NCBI GenBank assembly: GCA_000697355.1
Contig: JNEN01000861.1
Coordinates: 62,001 to 126,000 of the forward strand
Origin: Syncephalastrum monosporum B8922
Taxonomy: Eukaryota; Mucoromycota; Mucoromycetes; Mucorales; Syncephalastraceae
Length of the DNA: 64,000 bases
Direction of reading: 5' to 3'
The notes beneath the pieces were generated by a model. It saw only the letters and a program-made list of their open reading frames with translations, ran no database searches and was not told the origin of the DNA. This document shows, one piece after another, positions 21,140 through 32,176 of the stretch. How positions within the stretch are numbered: the stretch's first letter is position 1; each line of letters opens with the position of its first letter. The position numbers and the translations under genes were made by a program.

Positions 21140-21413
21140 ATTTGTGGAGGGTGTCCCGGGGTTTGGCAGGCCCTACGACCCAATGAAGCAGACAAGCCGA
21201 CTGCTAAACTAAACTACCGGGCTTGTATAAAAACAAACAGGGAGGAATGTGAGGGCCACTTCCCATGAGGCCATGCCAGGGCCGAAGACGGGTTCCGGTT
21301 TGGGCACGAGTCCCAAAGGGTGGAAGAGGATCGACGGGTGCCCATCTCCAAGCGATGGTCCTCGGGCAACGGACTACCTTCGGGTAGGACGGCTAAGAGG
21401 CACCCATTTTTTT
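21140..21413 (+). ncRNA. Candidate structured non-coding RNA, class unassigned
   Basis: A GC-rich island of about 270 bp without a credible coding frame, packed with perfect short hairpins: AGCAG/CTGCT (21187-21205), GGGAGG/CTTCCC with one G-U (21240-21264), TTTGGG/CCCAAA (21299-21317), CCATC/GATGG (21342-21358), GTCC/GGAC (21358-21374) and CTACC-TTCG-GGTAG, a UUCG tetraloop (21374-21387). The 5' GGGTGTC (21149-21155) can pair with GGCACCC (21399-21405) to close the whole; GGGTGCC at 21336-21342 competes for the same strand. An A-rich hinge lies at 21228-21239. The molecule ends in a run of seven T (21407-21413), as at Pol III ends. I looked for signatures of U1-U6, 5S, tRNA, nuclear RNase P/MRP and a telomere template and did not find them. 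Ends are approximate. Confidence 0.5.
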
Positions 21414-22123
21414 ATGCAAAAGTACAAATGATAAAAAACAATAAAGAGAGGGAAAGGCGGGTAATTTCTTTTTTTGGTTTTCATGCACAGCACGACGCGT
21501 CTTTTGTGCCACCCTTTGAGTGGTTGAGGAGATTCTTGCTTTCTTTTTCTTGCTGCTTACCATGTTTTGAAAGAAAGAGTTCCTTGAGCATGCTCAACGG
21601 TCGGTTCTCTTTTTTAAAGGTGTTCTGATGCCTGATTCTTGTAGGTCATAGATTCACACAAAGACATGTCTCATTTCGCGTTGCATGAAGCACAACTCAA
21701 ACCGAATGCAAGAGGCCGAACACTACCCTTTCCTATTACCACAGCAAAACAAATTACTCTACCGTTTGATAAACATGATTTCCTGCTGCATGCTCACACT
21801 TAAGCATACAGGAATAATATACCGCATAAAACGAAGTGGAACCCACGGACGTCGACTCCAAGTTTTGCCTGCGGTAGCAACCGGAATTACTGGTCAAGAC
21901 CAAAGTGCCTGTCAAATCGATTCCACAGAGATCATGATAATGGAGACGCACACACACACACACACACAAAACAGCATAGCAAAGGCAATGTCCAAAAATA
22001 TTCTGGAAGAGCACGACACTGCCTCATAAGCGAAAAAGCAGTTCCCAGGACAAGTGAAGAGGACAGCAAGTGAACACGCCTAGTCTCTCCCTTCGACGAT
22101 CTCAGCTTGACAACACTGTGCAG
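21414..22123. other. Intergenic between candidate RNA and poly(A) polymerase gene
   Basis: Probably contains the promoter and the first, unlocated exon of the Trf4-like gene. A dinucleotide repeat lies at 21949-21968. No other frame is convincing. Confidence 0.4.
21949..21968. repeat. (CA)n microsatellite
   Basis: Ten uninterrupted CA units. Confidence 0.9.
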
Positions 22124-24219
22124 GAGATGATATTGTCAACAGCCTGGCGTCAGACAGCCTTGCACCACGTGTTTCGTTGGCATCAGAATTAGTCGGCTCC
22201 CCACCGCCGAGGATACCAGGAACGCCTACCAGTGCAAAATCCACGAGTATAAGAACTAGCGAGCAAGTGCCAACCGAGGACGGTGAGTTGTCGCCCGCTG
22301 CCTCCCTCCGGCTGTCATCCCCTCTCCGCTTATGTCGCAATCGGCGACACAAATCGAGTCGGAGGAGTATGACGATGGCGCAACCGAAGCCAACCCGAAG
22401 AGAATGAACTCGCTCAACGATCGTCATTGGTGCCTCGTCACGTCAGCCTTCTACAGTGGATTGGAGAGAAAATGTCATACCCTGATTCACTTCCGTTGTA
22501 AACATGTTATCTATATCACAAATACGTGCATGGAGTAAAAATTATAAGTGATCAGCGTATGACTCCCTGGAGTAATCAAGCATTGAGGATTTGAATAATT
22601 TACGACCCAGCCATCTCAAGCATAAAAAAGATCAAGACGCATGAATTTGAGCCTCGCTCCGCCCCTTCTCAGGTTCAACTTTACGTCCATTTGGACAACT
22701 GACTCCATTTGATCCCATTTGATCCTAGGCGACGAACCACCAGACATGGGCGACGAAGAAGAGTTCATCAGTCTGGACGATGCTGGTGAAGGATCTGGCA
22801 ACTTTCGAGAGGCCACCAGCCCTGTTGTCAGCCGTTTAAGCAGCTTTCCCAAACGGCCTCCGGACTTCTTTCCTTGGCTCAAAACCTATGACCCAACGAC
22901 CATTCCTGCCCCATTAACGGCAACCAAAATGTAAGCGTGATCTACTTTGTACAACCGAGCAGAGCTCATCGTGTTGTCGTAGGCTGCAACACGAAATCAA
23001 GCATGTGCTCGACTACCTCGAACCGAAACCCCACGAGATCAAATTGAGAGAGTACCTACTCTTCAAACTCAAAACGGTCATTCAGAGTATCTTTCCGCGT
23101 GCTGAAGTTGTCGTCTTCGGAAGTCATGCCACGGGCTTGTTTCTGGCGGATAGGTACATTGGCAACAACCGCAAAACATGAAAACTAACATTATGACTAG
23201 CGACATTGATATTTGTATTCGCGACTATACTGATACAAAGCGAGGCTTGCTGATACTTGAAAACAAGTTCTCGGATATGAAGCTGTGTCAGAGTCATCGA
23301 CTGATTCTCAGGGCCAAGGTAAAGTCCTGCTGCTTTTAGCTTCGTACATATTCTAACGAAACGTTAGGTCCCCATTATGAAAATGGTCGATAGCCTTACA
23401 GAACTGCAAGTGGATATATCCTTCGCCAAACCGAGCAACCCAGACAATACCAGCGTTGCCTATATCAGGGAGAAGGCGGCCGAATACCCTGTTCTTCGCC
23501 CATTGACATTGTTACTCAAGCAAATGCTCGCGTGCCGCGGCCTAAATGAAGTTTTCCACGGAGGTCTTGGCGGTTACGCCATAGTCTGTCTTGTCATTAG
23601 TTTCTTACAGGTATGCCGATTCTTCTTCTGTCTGGACTAAAGCACTGATATCTGTCTCGATAGCGACACCCGCACACTGACTTGGATATGATCGAGAATC
23701 CTATGGAAAACATTGGCACTCTATATCTACAGATGCTCCAGCTGTATGGCGCTAACTTCAACTTTCCCGTGGTCGGCATCGACGTAGTAGGGAAGGGACA
23801 CTACTTCAACAAGGTAAAGTATCAAAGTATATCACAAAAGGAAAGAGATAGTTACTCGCATATCTATCTATCGGAAGGATGGTATTGGTGAATATGCGAA
23901 CTCCAGTAGACCCGTATATACCATCAACGATCCAACTCAGTGGGGAAATGATCTCGGTGCCAAGTCGTACGAGGCAGGGAAAGTTCAGGAGGCTATGGAG
24001 GTTGTTTACAACAATGTCCGCAACAAGGTCAACGTGTGTCAGGCCGATCTCGATGATAATCTCGCTCTGCCGTTTCACGATCGCCGCCTCGTGTCGCTTT
24101 GGTCCGTTGCTTTTCCAGTACATATACAGACGCGTTACAAGCGCAGCCTTATGAACTTGGTCTATATGAAGAAGGAATGGAGACGCGAACCGGAGTTCTG
24201 TAGCAGATTTGGCTTTTAG
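22124..24219 (+). CDS. Non-canonical poly(A) polymerase, Trf4/PAPD5 family (first exon not located)
   Basis: Nucleotidyltransferase that adds short A tails to nuclear RNAs, in yeast as part of TRAMP feeding the exosome. Supported exons: 22124-22282, 22729-22930, 22983-23153, 23201-23318, 23368-23610, 23664-23813 and 23878-24219, all phase-compatible. The first begins after an acceptor (TGTGCAG), so an upstream exon is missing from this call; ATG 22746 is a fallback start. Family motifs: FPWLKTYDP, HEIKHVLDYLEP, the helical-turn FGSHATGLFLADSDIDI with the two catalytic Asp, LQVDISF (third Asp), RPLTLLLKQMLACRGLNEVF, GGLGGYAIVCLVISFLQ, and DPTQWGNDLGAKSYE, the last typical of Trf4. The 446-nt intron before exon 22729 is unusually long here. 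C-terminus is short, with no RNA-binding extension. Confidence 0.9.
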
Positions 24220-24569
24220 CGCTTTGCTTGATTTTAAAAGTTATGATACGGCCTTGGACGCCTTTGTATGTAGGAAGTTTAAGAAGTTGCGTACGTGTTC
24301 AATAATGATATCAAGCGGATGGACTGGATAAACATACAGTATATGCTAATTCGACAAACTCTGGGTCTAACTCATTGCGACTCGGCCTCGTTCTTCGGGC
24401 ATACTCCTGGTGGCCTTGTTTAATTTTGTCATGGTGTCTGCAGGATTTTGAACTGAATCAGACCTGCAAAGTGGAGCACTGCGTTGATACGCTCTTCAAT
24501 CGCATCAAAGCTCTAATTTTGTGCGTTTTAAAACGAACAGTGAAAACCGGGATGTCAGTTCACCATATC
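24220..24569. other. Intergenic, 3' flank of the poly(A) polymerase gene
   Basis: A/T-rich, no coding frame or RNA seen. Confidence 0.4.
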
Positions 24570-25760
24570 CCTATAGTCTCACTTTAAACCTGTACCTGTC
24601 GGGATGCAGGAAGCGCAGTCATTTGGGGTGTGATGGATTGTTTTTAGCCGCGGTACAGGATACTCGTCGATCAGCAACAGTTCAGGCACATTTTTGCTAA
24701 TGACCTCGGGTAGCTGGCCAAAATTGTCTACGGCCTGTTGCAAGTGACGGAAGTCATCTTGCATGAGTTATCACACTGCTCTGGTAAATGAGATACAGGG
24801 CTTGCTCGTACATGCCCTTCAGGTACAGCTGGGGGCTTTTGCGAATCTGAATGAGGGTTCGGATCGTCTGCTTCTTTGGCTCGGCAATAAGGTCGTCAAT
24901 GTGCTGCTTATTTCATATTTTTGCAGTGTGTCCAGGGTACATCGCATAAGTGACTCGTCCATCGTGTCATCTGAGATTGATTTGCCCGCGTATGTAATTG
25001 GGTGCTGCAGCACATCACCCAGCTGCGTACTCAGGATATCCACCACCATATTAAAGTTCCTATACAAAACCATCAGCAACTACTGAGGTCAGCTTGGGTT
25101 ACCTACCGCCGCCAATTCGTAGGCCCGAACTGCATCTGCATATCTCGCTTCTTGTGTTTATTTCTCTGCTGCCGGAATCAGGATGGTTTGTATATGCTGT
25201 AATCGCTCTCGGATTTTATGCCAATGAGCTGCTTATATCTATCCAGTAATCCGGACTATGGATGGTGTGAGCTACATCCACATCACATAAAGAAACACCG
25301 TACCTGGCAACCCTTGTCGGCCGAGACGGTGCCCAGAACCTCTTTGATCTTCTTGCTACTGAGGACCAGATCACGAATGTACGATCGACACACACGGTCG
25401 TCATGTCGTCCAAAACAGACTCGTGGTTTTAGGGTCAAAAGGGAAATGTACTGTAAGGCATTCTGAACATAGTCCTGCGGCTCAAAAACGCGGATATATT
25501 GGTGGATGAGTCGCGCACGAAGTCGAGTGTTATACCACCGTCATACTCGAAGTTACTGCAAAAGAGAAATGAGAGAATGGCCTGGTCTCCAGATATATGC
25601 ACTTCACGTCCCTGTACGCCCCTCGAATTGTCCTTGGGTCTGTGCCTACCCTCTCGATGCCCTGTGAGCATTTTCATATCTCTCAGACATTCCGTGCTCC
25701 ATTCTAAATGGCGACAGGAGCCAGATACATATACACACAGCAATAATGAAGTACTCTGTC
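24570..25760 (-). pseudogene. Decayed copy of nucleoporin NIC96/NUP93 (C-terminal half)
   Basis: Six or more short minus-strand segments in different frames match successive parts of the Nic96/Nup93 helical domain in correct order: FLFCSNFEYDGG (about 25560), LIHQYIRVFEPQDYVQNALQ (about 25480), RDLVLSSKKIKEVLG (about 25350), SGLLDRYKQLIGIKSESDY (about 25240), EARYADAVRAYELAA (about 25120), NMVVDILSTQLGDVLQHP (about 25040), LYLKGMYEQALYLIY (about 24810) and FRHLQQAVDNFGQLPEV (about 24740). Relic introns with GT/AG ends are still visible near 25310 and 25090. Reading is broken by a frame change near 25500, another after SESDY with a TAA soon after, and another near 24900. The N-terminal half is absent. 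Nup93 is essential, so an intact copy should exist elsewhere. Confidence 0.8.
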
Positions 25761-26048
25761 AAACCCTTCTGTAACGTATTCTGTACCTACTCGACGCTAA
25801 GTTCTCTCCATGGCATCAGATGGCATGCAAAGTTATTCCCAAGAGGTGCTTTATTTTGTTGCTCATTGCTAAGTTTTAACTGATCACACACTCTTTGCCC
25901 TCTGAGCACTACAGTCAACCTAGACTGCCTCTGTCCCTTGTTTCCTCTACTAAGCGCGATTGCGCCGTGGTAAAGCACATCACCTTGATCCTCGCTCGCT
26001 CGGTTAGGACTCAGTCATTCCTTGTCCTCCCATTGTTGGAGTGTTAAC

Positions 26049-26088
<40 letters not shown>

Positions 26089-27188
26089 GCAGCATCCCTG
26101 CCTTCTCTATCTTGACCTTCCAATTTTGTCTTGTCTGCGTCCTGTCCTATCCGCTTCTCCTCTCTCCTCCCGTTGGGATAACAAGCTTATTATATTCCTA
26201 TGTGCAGCCATCCTGTAATGCAAACATAGAGAAAGTCATTTATTCGGCGTTCACTAAAGTGTTCTTGGTGCTGGCTGGAAACTGTACCACTGGTTGAGCG
26301 TAGCGGACGCGAACATTGATCAAGTCACGTGTACCTGGAACCAGAAGGCGATGCCAGGTTGAGAGGGTCATGGCCAAAAGCAGCCCATGCAGGCAATGCA
26401 CATATGTCTGTGAGTTAATGCCCATGGGACGGAGTCATTTTCAACATGTTATTCTGAGGATCAGAAAGGCATCGGTAATCAAGCTTTCATGAAGAGAGCT
26501 AGGGCGTCCCAAGGGTACAGCCAGATATTACAGCTATCATCACACCCTCACAGAAACGATCACAAACAGGTCAGAACATGCGGGTTGATCTCTCACAGTA
26601 CACTGGAAAGTGTATCAAGATCACTGCTATTACATCCTCATGAACGTGAGTCGTATCGTAACGAGGAGAGTATTTGCATGAATGCTTACCGCAGCCGTTT
26701 TATCCTTTAGCCAGCCAATCAAATCAGCCCCCTTCTCCCCCACAGCTCACCGCCACCCAAACCACCCACCCACTGGATCGGTAGACCACCGTTTTGTCTT
26801 TAACGACTCAAAGTGTCGCGTTTCTCTTGAAGGGTATGAGGTAGCATTCGCAATATGACGGGAAGAAGCACGCAGGTCTTGACGTAGAAATACAAATTCA
26901 TATGCGTATATTTATCAAGTCTAGCGACAAAGTTCAATGGCACGGCGAAATACAAATGGAATGACAATAGCTCGAAAAGAACTGTGTCGCACTGTCCTGA
27001 ATGACTGTAGTAAAATGGGTCTCACTGTTAGGGAAGTCCATGGACAAGGCTTCTTTATTTCCATAGCCAAGCTTGTTGTATCTTGATGTTACCCCGCCGG
27101 GGGGCGGGGGGCGGACACCAGTTTGGTGGCAATGTAGGGGATAACGACTTTTTTAAAATAAATAAATTTTTTCTTTTAAACTTTTGAC
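25761..27188. other. Gene-poor stretch with a TG microsatellite
   Basis: No coding frame that I trust. It probably holds the lost upstream part of the NIC96 copy in unrecognisable form, the TG repeat at 26051-26084, and, near 27090, a G-rich run (CCGGGGGGCGGGGGGC). The PPR gene promoter lies at the right end. Confidence 0.4.
26051..26084. repeat. (TG)n microsatellite
   Basis: Seventeen uninterrupted TG units. Confidence 0.9.
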
Positions 27189-28961
27189 ATGCAACGATTT
27201 GCGTTCTCGCGGGCATGCAGGCACCTGCCCATTGCCACACGTCAGCCTACGCTGGCTCGTCAGGCCTTCCGTTAGTATTGCGATAGCTGGGGAGAATCTA
27301 TGTATCGACTTATACTGTGCTAGGTTTCAACTCGACCTCTGCGACCGCGGCTACCGAGAATAATACCCAGGATGCATTCACGAGCAAACTGATCCGGTTC
27401 AGCCATCCGACTGCTCCTCTGGCCCAGTTCAACCAGAAAATGGCCAATGCCCTTCGCGCCCGACGGGAGCCGAATCGCGTGCTGAAAGAAGTTCTCCAGA
27501 CCGTGGCAGAGATCAAGAAGCAGAATCTCAAGTTTGACGCAGACACCTACCTTGCCATGCTCACGGCCTATGCTCGCACCCGGAACAGTGGCCAGATCTT
27601 CAATATCCTTGACCAAATGGCTGCCGATGGTTTCGAGCCTACCGTCGAAGCCTATAACATTGTCCTGGAGGTAGATACATATTCAGTAGGATATATTTGC
27701 GTACTGACGAACGACATGACAATGCAATTACTAGTCCTACGCTGCCAAGGGCTACTCTCGCTTCCGCAACGACCTCCTGGAGTCGATGAAGAAGAACAAC
27801 GTCTCGTACAATGCCTGGACGTACATGCATGTCCTGAAGGGCCTCTGCAAGGAGGACGAGCTCGAACACGCCCTTGATTTCCTGGAGACCATGAAGAACA
27901 AACGCATCGAGGTTAGCCTCATGTCCTACGTTCAACTCGTCGCCTGCTGTCTTCGTCTGAACGACAGCCAGACCGCCATGTATCTCCTCAAGGAGGCTGA
28001 AGCGACACACCAGAACCTGGAGAGCCAGCCCTTGCTGATCATGGACGCCATGCGCGTCGCTGCGTATACCGACGATGTAAGTTGAACTTTGGGGAAATAT
28101 CGGATCGGATGGCCGGAGCGTCTCTAACATGGTGGATTTCAGCATGAAGGCGTGCGGTACTGCTGGGAGAGAGCCGTCGAGAAGTACAACATGCGTCCAG
28201 ACGAGGGTACGTGCTTGGACGTGCTCCGCGTGGCTGCCAAATCGGCCGACCCGGCCCTGGCCACGGATGTCATCCGTCAATTGAGCAAGACGGGTTTCAT
28301 CTACAAGGAGCACTACTTTACGCCTCTCATTGATGCCTTCGCCAAGCGCAAGGATCTCAAGAGCGCCTTTAACGTGCTCGACATCATGCGTTCCTCGGGC
28401 GTCACACCCACGAAACAGTCGACCCGCGGCATCCTGGGTAATCTCAACACCATTGAAGATATCGACGAGGCGTACTACATCCTCGAGGAGATCCGCAAGG
28501 AGAACCGCAACGTCGATGTGACCGCGTTCAATGCCGTCGTGGAGGCCTGCGCCCTCGCCGAGGACGTGAACCGTACGATCGCGACCTACCGCGAAGCGTC
28601 TGCGCTGGGTGTGGCCATGGATGTCGACACCTACAACGCTGTTTTACTGATGTGCGTCAAGACCCAGTCACGCGGTCTGGGCAACGTCGTGATTGAGGAG
28701 ATGAAGAAGGCTGATGTGGCTCCCAACCTGGACACATACACCACCATGGTCCGTCTCGCGTGCACGCAGCACAACTATGAAGACGCCTTCACCTACATTG
28801 AGGAAATGAAGAGCTACGACGTGGTTCCTCCTGCTGAGTGCTACATCACGCTGGCACGTAAGCTCGCGTATGAAAAGGACCCGCGCTTCCACATCGCGCT
28901 TGAGGAGATGACAACCTTTGGTTACCGTATTCCGGAAAGCACGAAGGCGTTATGGAAGTAG
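27189..28961 (+). CDS. Mitochondrial pentatricopeptide repeat (PPR) protein
   Basis: Organellar RNA-binding protein, probably acting on processing, stability or translation of mitochondrial transcripts. Exons 27189-27270, 27324-27670, 27735-28076 and 28143-28961 give 529 residues. The N-terminus MQRFAFSRACRHLPIATRQ is a basic presequence ending near the first intron. From about residue 95 onward, 35-residue helical repeats recur, e.g. DTYLAMLTAYARTRNSGQIF, EAYNIVLESYAAKGYS, WTYMHVLKGLCKEDELEHAL, HYFTPLIDAFAKRKDLKSAF, TAFNAVVEACALAEDVNR, DTYNAVLLMCVKTQS and DTYTTMVRLACTQHNYEDAF. I count at least eight. No SMR or other catalytic domain is present. RNA target cannot be told; fungal relatives include Ccm1/Ppr-type mitochondrial factors. 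Confidence 0.9.
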
Positions 28962-29380
28962 ATTCCTCCCTTTCTCTCTTCTCTCTCTTAACATACTCTT
29001 CGTTTCATGTACATCCCTTTCCGCACACGCACACATATATACTTTCCTATTTACAGACAACCCACCCACCCTTAACACACACGCATCTGTACCCGAATGC
29101 AGTCCACACGCACGCATCCAACAACAACAAAATAGGTAGATAGTAGATAGTAGATAGACTGATATAAAACACATTGTTTCATGTTCTCTCGGATATAAGG
29201 GTGTGATACATTGGTAAGTATGGATATAAGGATACAATACAATAAGAGGAAGAAGGGGAAAGGGGGCCTGGGAATAAGGGTGGGGAAAAGGGTATGTTAT
29301 TATATATAATGAGTCGATGACGCAGAGAATGAATCATACGACATACGACATATCATTATATACTGTATACGGCTGTATAT
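28962..29380. other. Intergenic between convergent genes
   Basis: 3' flanks. The left part is pyrimidine- and CA-rich, the right part has TATA-type A/T runs and short tandem GTAGATA and ACGACATA copies. No gene seen. Confidence 0.45.
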
Positions 29381-30022
29381 TTATTTATCGTGTTGCTTCT
29401 GACTGCGAAAGTTCGGGACGGAACGCACGGTTTTGAGCAAAGAAGAGCCGGGTCGGTAAAGCGAGAGCCGGTTGCGACGGCTTTGTGCGGTGGAAGCTCT
29501 CTGGGGTATGTCCTGCCAAACACGACCGGATGCGTGCTGCTCTTCTGCAGGTGGCGGCGCTTTCGAGAGCGGCGCGACGTGGCGTGGACGCGGCAAAGAC
29601 CCGAGGAAGCGGCGGTAAGTGGAAGTGGACCGGCGGGGCAGATGGGTCTCTGATTGGTCAGGCTTTTGAAGTAAATACTCAAAGTTGGGAAACGAGCTTA
29701 TTTGAGAGCGGCGTTTATCGTCGTCTTTGGTGTGCGCATCCCATGTCGCTCCCAGGAAAAGTGCCAGATCACGCGATGCACTAAACTCGAGGTCATCGAG
29801 ATGGCGTGCGGGCGATGGCGTGTCTTCCTCAGCCGAAGCAGAAGCGATGGAAGACGTGGTATTTGCGTTGTCCGGGCGTTGGTTGGCAGCAGGCGGTGCG
29901 GGTGATGTATGGGTGTGACTGAGGTCAGTGGTATTGCTGTCTTTGGGCGGTGTTTCTGGTTTGGCAGGCTTGCGGCTAATGGACAGGTGTGAGAGCAATT
30001 GGTTCAAAAGCAGGAGCGCCAT
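29381..30022 (-). CDS. Hypothetical protein, low-complexity
   Basis: Single open frame of 213 codons starting MALLLLNQLLSHLS and ending RSQKQHDK. The middle (DDLEFSASRDLALFLGATWD and SSFPNFEYLLQKPD) has the composition of real protein, flanked by Ser/Thr/Pro/Arg-rich stretches. No domain recognised. It diverges from the SUR7-family gene with 259 bp between starts. The steady codon pattern favours a real gene; it could also be a 3' exon of a longer one. No function is proposed. Confidence 0.5.
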   Translation of the reverse strand: MALLLLNQLLSHLSISRKPAKPETPPKDSNTTDLSHTHTSPAPPAANQRPDNANTTSSIASASAEEDTPSPARHLDDLEFSASRDLALFLGATWDAHTKDDDKRRSQISSFPNFEYLLQKPDQSETHLPRRSTSTYRRFLGSLPRPRHVAPLSKAPPPAEEQHASGRVWQDIPQRASTAQSRRNRLSLYRPGSSLLKTVRSVPNFRSQKQHDK

Positions 30023-30281
30023 CCCGGGGTGTAGCAGACAGATATCCTGGGCAACAGGAATCAGAGAACGAGGAAGAAAAACGACTGTGGACCGATGAAA
30101 CCCCAGGGCGACTTTGCCTTTTCTTCATTCGTGTGCAACGTCCCCTGTCCAACACTAAACCCACAGAGTTATACACATACCCCACCTCACATCTATAACC
30201 CTTCCACTTATCAGCTTTTGCCTGCCTTTTCTTGTGCGCACTTCCTTTACCTTTTCTTTTTTTTCAAAGAGAAATTCAAAC

Positions 30282-31297
30282 ATGTACTCTTTGTGTACAC
30301 TCCTTGCCTCGTTTTTCGTCTTTAGTGCTTTCATCCTCGAGCTCTGGGTTCTCATCGGTCAGCTTTCTGCCAAACCGTTCATCAAGTGGCTCAACTTTGG
30401 CCAGGCTAGCAACAGCCAGCAGACCTACAATTTCGGTCTATGGTATGCACTTCCCCATTTCTCGGTTTTGTTTGTTTGTTCATGCAAACGACGCGTCATG
30501 GCCTCAGCTTGCTCACCTCTGCTTTCTATTATTTCTTTTCCAACTGCAGGAATTACTGCAATGAAGTAGGAGGAGAAGTCCAAAACTGCCAACACCCTGT
30601 CCCCGCCTACAACTGGGCGACAGCGCCCGGAATCAACCAAGCCCTGCCAGGCCAAGCATCGAGCTCGAGCACTCACCGCACTTTTATGGCCTTGTTCTGT
30701 CTCTACTTTATCGGCACTGGCTTCAGCTTCTTGCTGTGGCTAGCAAGCTTGTCGGTTTGCTGTGTACGCAGGCGCGCGTGCGGCATCTCCATGGGGTGGC
30801 TCATCTTTATCAACTTTCTGGTCATGCTTGCCGCCCTCATCTGCGCCCTCGTCGTCACCCTCCGCGGTATCCACCTGCTCTCAGGTGCCAACCAGGGCTG
30901 GTCTGGCCATGCTGGTTACTCCATGTGGATGACCATCGGTGCCGTCGTAGCCCTCTTTCTCGCGTGGCTATCCTACATCATCGGCTCGTGCTTCTGCACC
31001 CCGACTCGTCGCGATACTCGCCGAAACCGAGTGGGCGACTATGAAGCAAACAACAAAAAGTATGGGAAAACCTCCTCACAAATGTCCGCCACGGGCGGTG
31101 ATTACGGACGGGATGGTGGGGATGGTTACGCGCAGCAAAACAACTACCCGCAATCGCAGACGCCCCGCCTGCTTCAATCGTATCAGCAACCTCAGCAGCA
31201 GCAGCAACAGCCAATGCAGCAGCCAATGCATAATGCACCTCAGAGCTACGATAATCCTACAATGGGGCAAACCCCTGCTCAACAGACCTACACATAA
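30282..31297 (+). CDS. SUR7/PalI-family four-TM plasma membrane protein
   Basis: Claudin-like tetraspan protein of eisosome/cortical domains or of the PalI pH-signalling type. Exons 30282-30442 and 30550-31297 give 302 residues. First TM at residues 5-27, then an extracellular loop with the claudin-like pattern FGLWNYC...NCQ (W, Cys, Cys) created across the intron. TM2 FMALFCLYFIGTGFSFLLWL, TM3 GWLIFINFLVMLAALICALV and TM4 MWMTIGAVVALFLAWLSYII follow, and then a long cytosolic tail of Arg/Asp/Gly and polyQ with PMQQ repeats. The start MYSLCTLLAS at 30282 begins TM1; an ATG-like extension upstream is not needed. Confidence 0.87.
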
Positions 31298-31516
31298 TCC
31301 AATGACATGATTGAACATATCATGCGGTCAAAACAGGATTTTTTTCTTCTACTTGTTACATTTTAGTAATTTTGCATAATAAAGCTTAATGATTGGATGC
31401 AAACCCCTCCCGCTTAAAGTTACAGCTAAGCTACGTGAAAAAGCGACTTTAAAAAAGAGATGTCAGTGCCCTCTTGCATAAATCTTCTATCCCTTGAATT
31501 CTTCATTCTAACAACC
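31298..31516. other. Intergenic, SUR7-like 3' flank and small mitochondrial gene promoter
   Basis: AATAAAGC at 31378 is a good polyadenylation signal for the SUR7-family gene. The remainder is the leader of the next gene. Confidence 0.5.
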
Positions 31517-31962
31517 ATGTCTGGCTTTATGGTTCCTACTCAAGGACGCAGCTTACTGCGTTTCTTTGCTATTGATTCAGAAATCTTTCCCTTGATTGCC
31601 ACTGTGTCTTTGACGGCCGGTGCAGCCGGCTATTTTGCCGGAACTCGTCAACGCAGTTCGGATAGGAATGTTGTTCTCGCACAAGACGGTCACCCCTGGT
31701 CCATGAGTAACACAGATGGCAGTTACAAATACCGTTTTTACAAGCATGGCGATCCCAAGGCCGAGACACTGGTAAGTGAAGATTGAGAGGACCAAAAGTA
31801 GCCCTTCAAAGGGACATGCGGGCGAAACTGAACGGTATATTGATGTATATCTACAATTCTTTTATTCTTCATATCTCGCAGGAAGCACCCAGTGCCATGG
31901 TCAGTCAATATTTCACCGTAAAAACGCCCAAGGACCAGATCCCGCGCCATATGCAGAAATGA
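31517..31962 (+). CDS. NDUFA4/B12D-like (MLRQ-type) small mitochondrial membrane protein
   Basis: Probable respiratory-chain associated subunit; NDUFA4 family members bind cytochrome c oxidase or complex I. Exons 31517-31771 and 31882-31962 give 111 residues. One TM helix IFPLIATVSLTAGAAGYFAG is followed by an RxxxxDxNVVL turn, HPW and YKYRFYKHGDP, which fits the MLRQ pattern of one TM followed by a D-V...PW...YK(F/Y)Y stretch. The second exon adds a 26-residue hydrophilic tail ending HMQK. The start at MSGFMVPTQGRSL is preferred to an upstream in-frame ATG (31460) that would add a hydrophobic leader. Confidence 0.72.
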
Positions 31963-32119
31963 AAAATAAAAATACTAATAAAAGTGGAAGAAATTAAAAG
32001 AGAAAACGTTAAAATAGAAGGGAAAAAAAAAAGTAGGACGGCTATGTGCGACAGGGAAAGAATGTGGGAGGTGGAGAAGTATCAATAGGGAAAGATAAAG
32101 ACAATGTACAGAAAGTCTA

Positions 32120-32176
<57 letters not shown>

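Noticed and set aside
21336..21405. tRNA-like fold (7-bp acceptor-type helix plus three small hairpins)
   Set aside because: No T-loop (GGTTCGA-type), no A/B boxes in place and wrong arm spacing for a tRNA.
21140..21413. Candidate RNA as nuclear RNase P or MRP RNA
   Set aside because: It has a closing helix and a GGGAGGAATGTGAGGGCC stretch vaguely like the conserved region I of RNase P, but I find no matching region V (ACA-x-A-A-type) and the stretch is better explained by a local hairpin. A covariance search could overturn this.
5265..25840. Short similarity between 5268-5290 and 25815-25838 (GATGGCATGCAxAGTTAT)
   Set aside because: Only about 17 bases match and the flanks differ; too short to call a repeat family.
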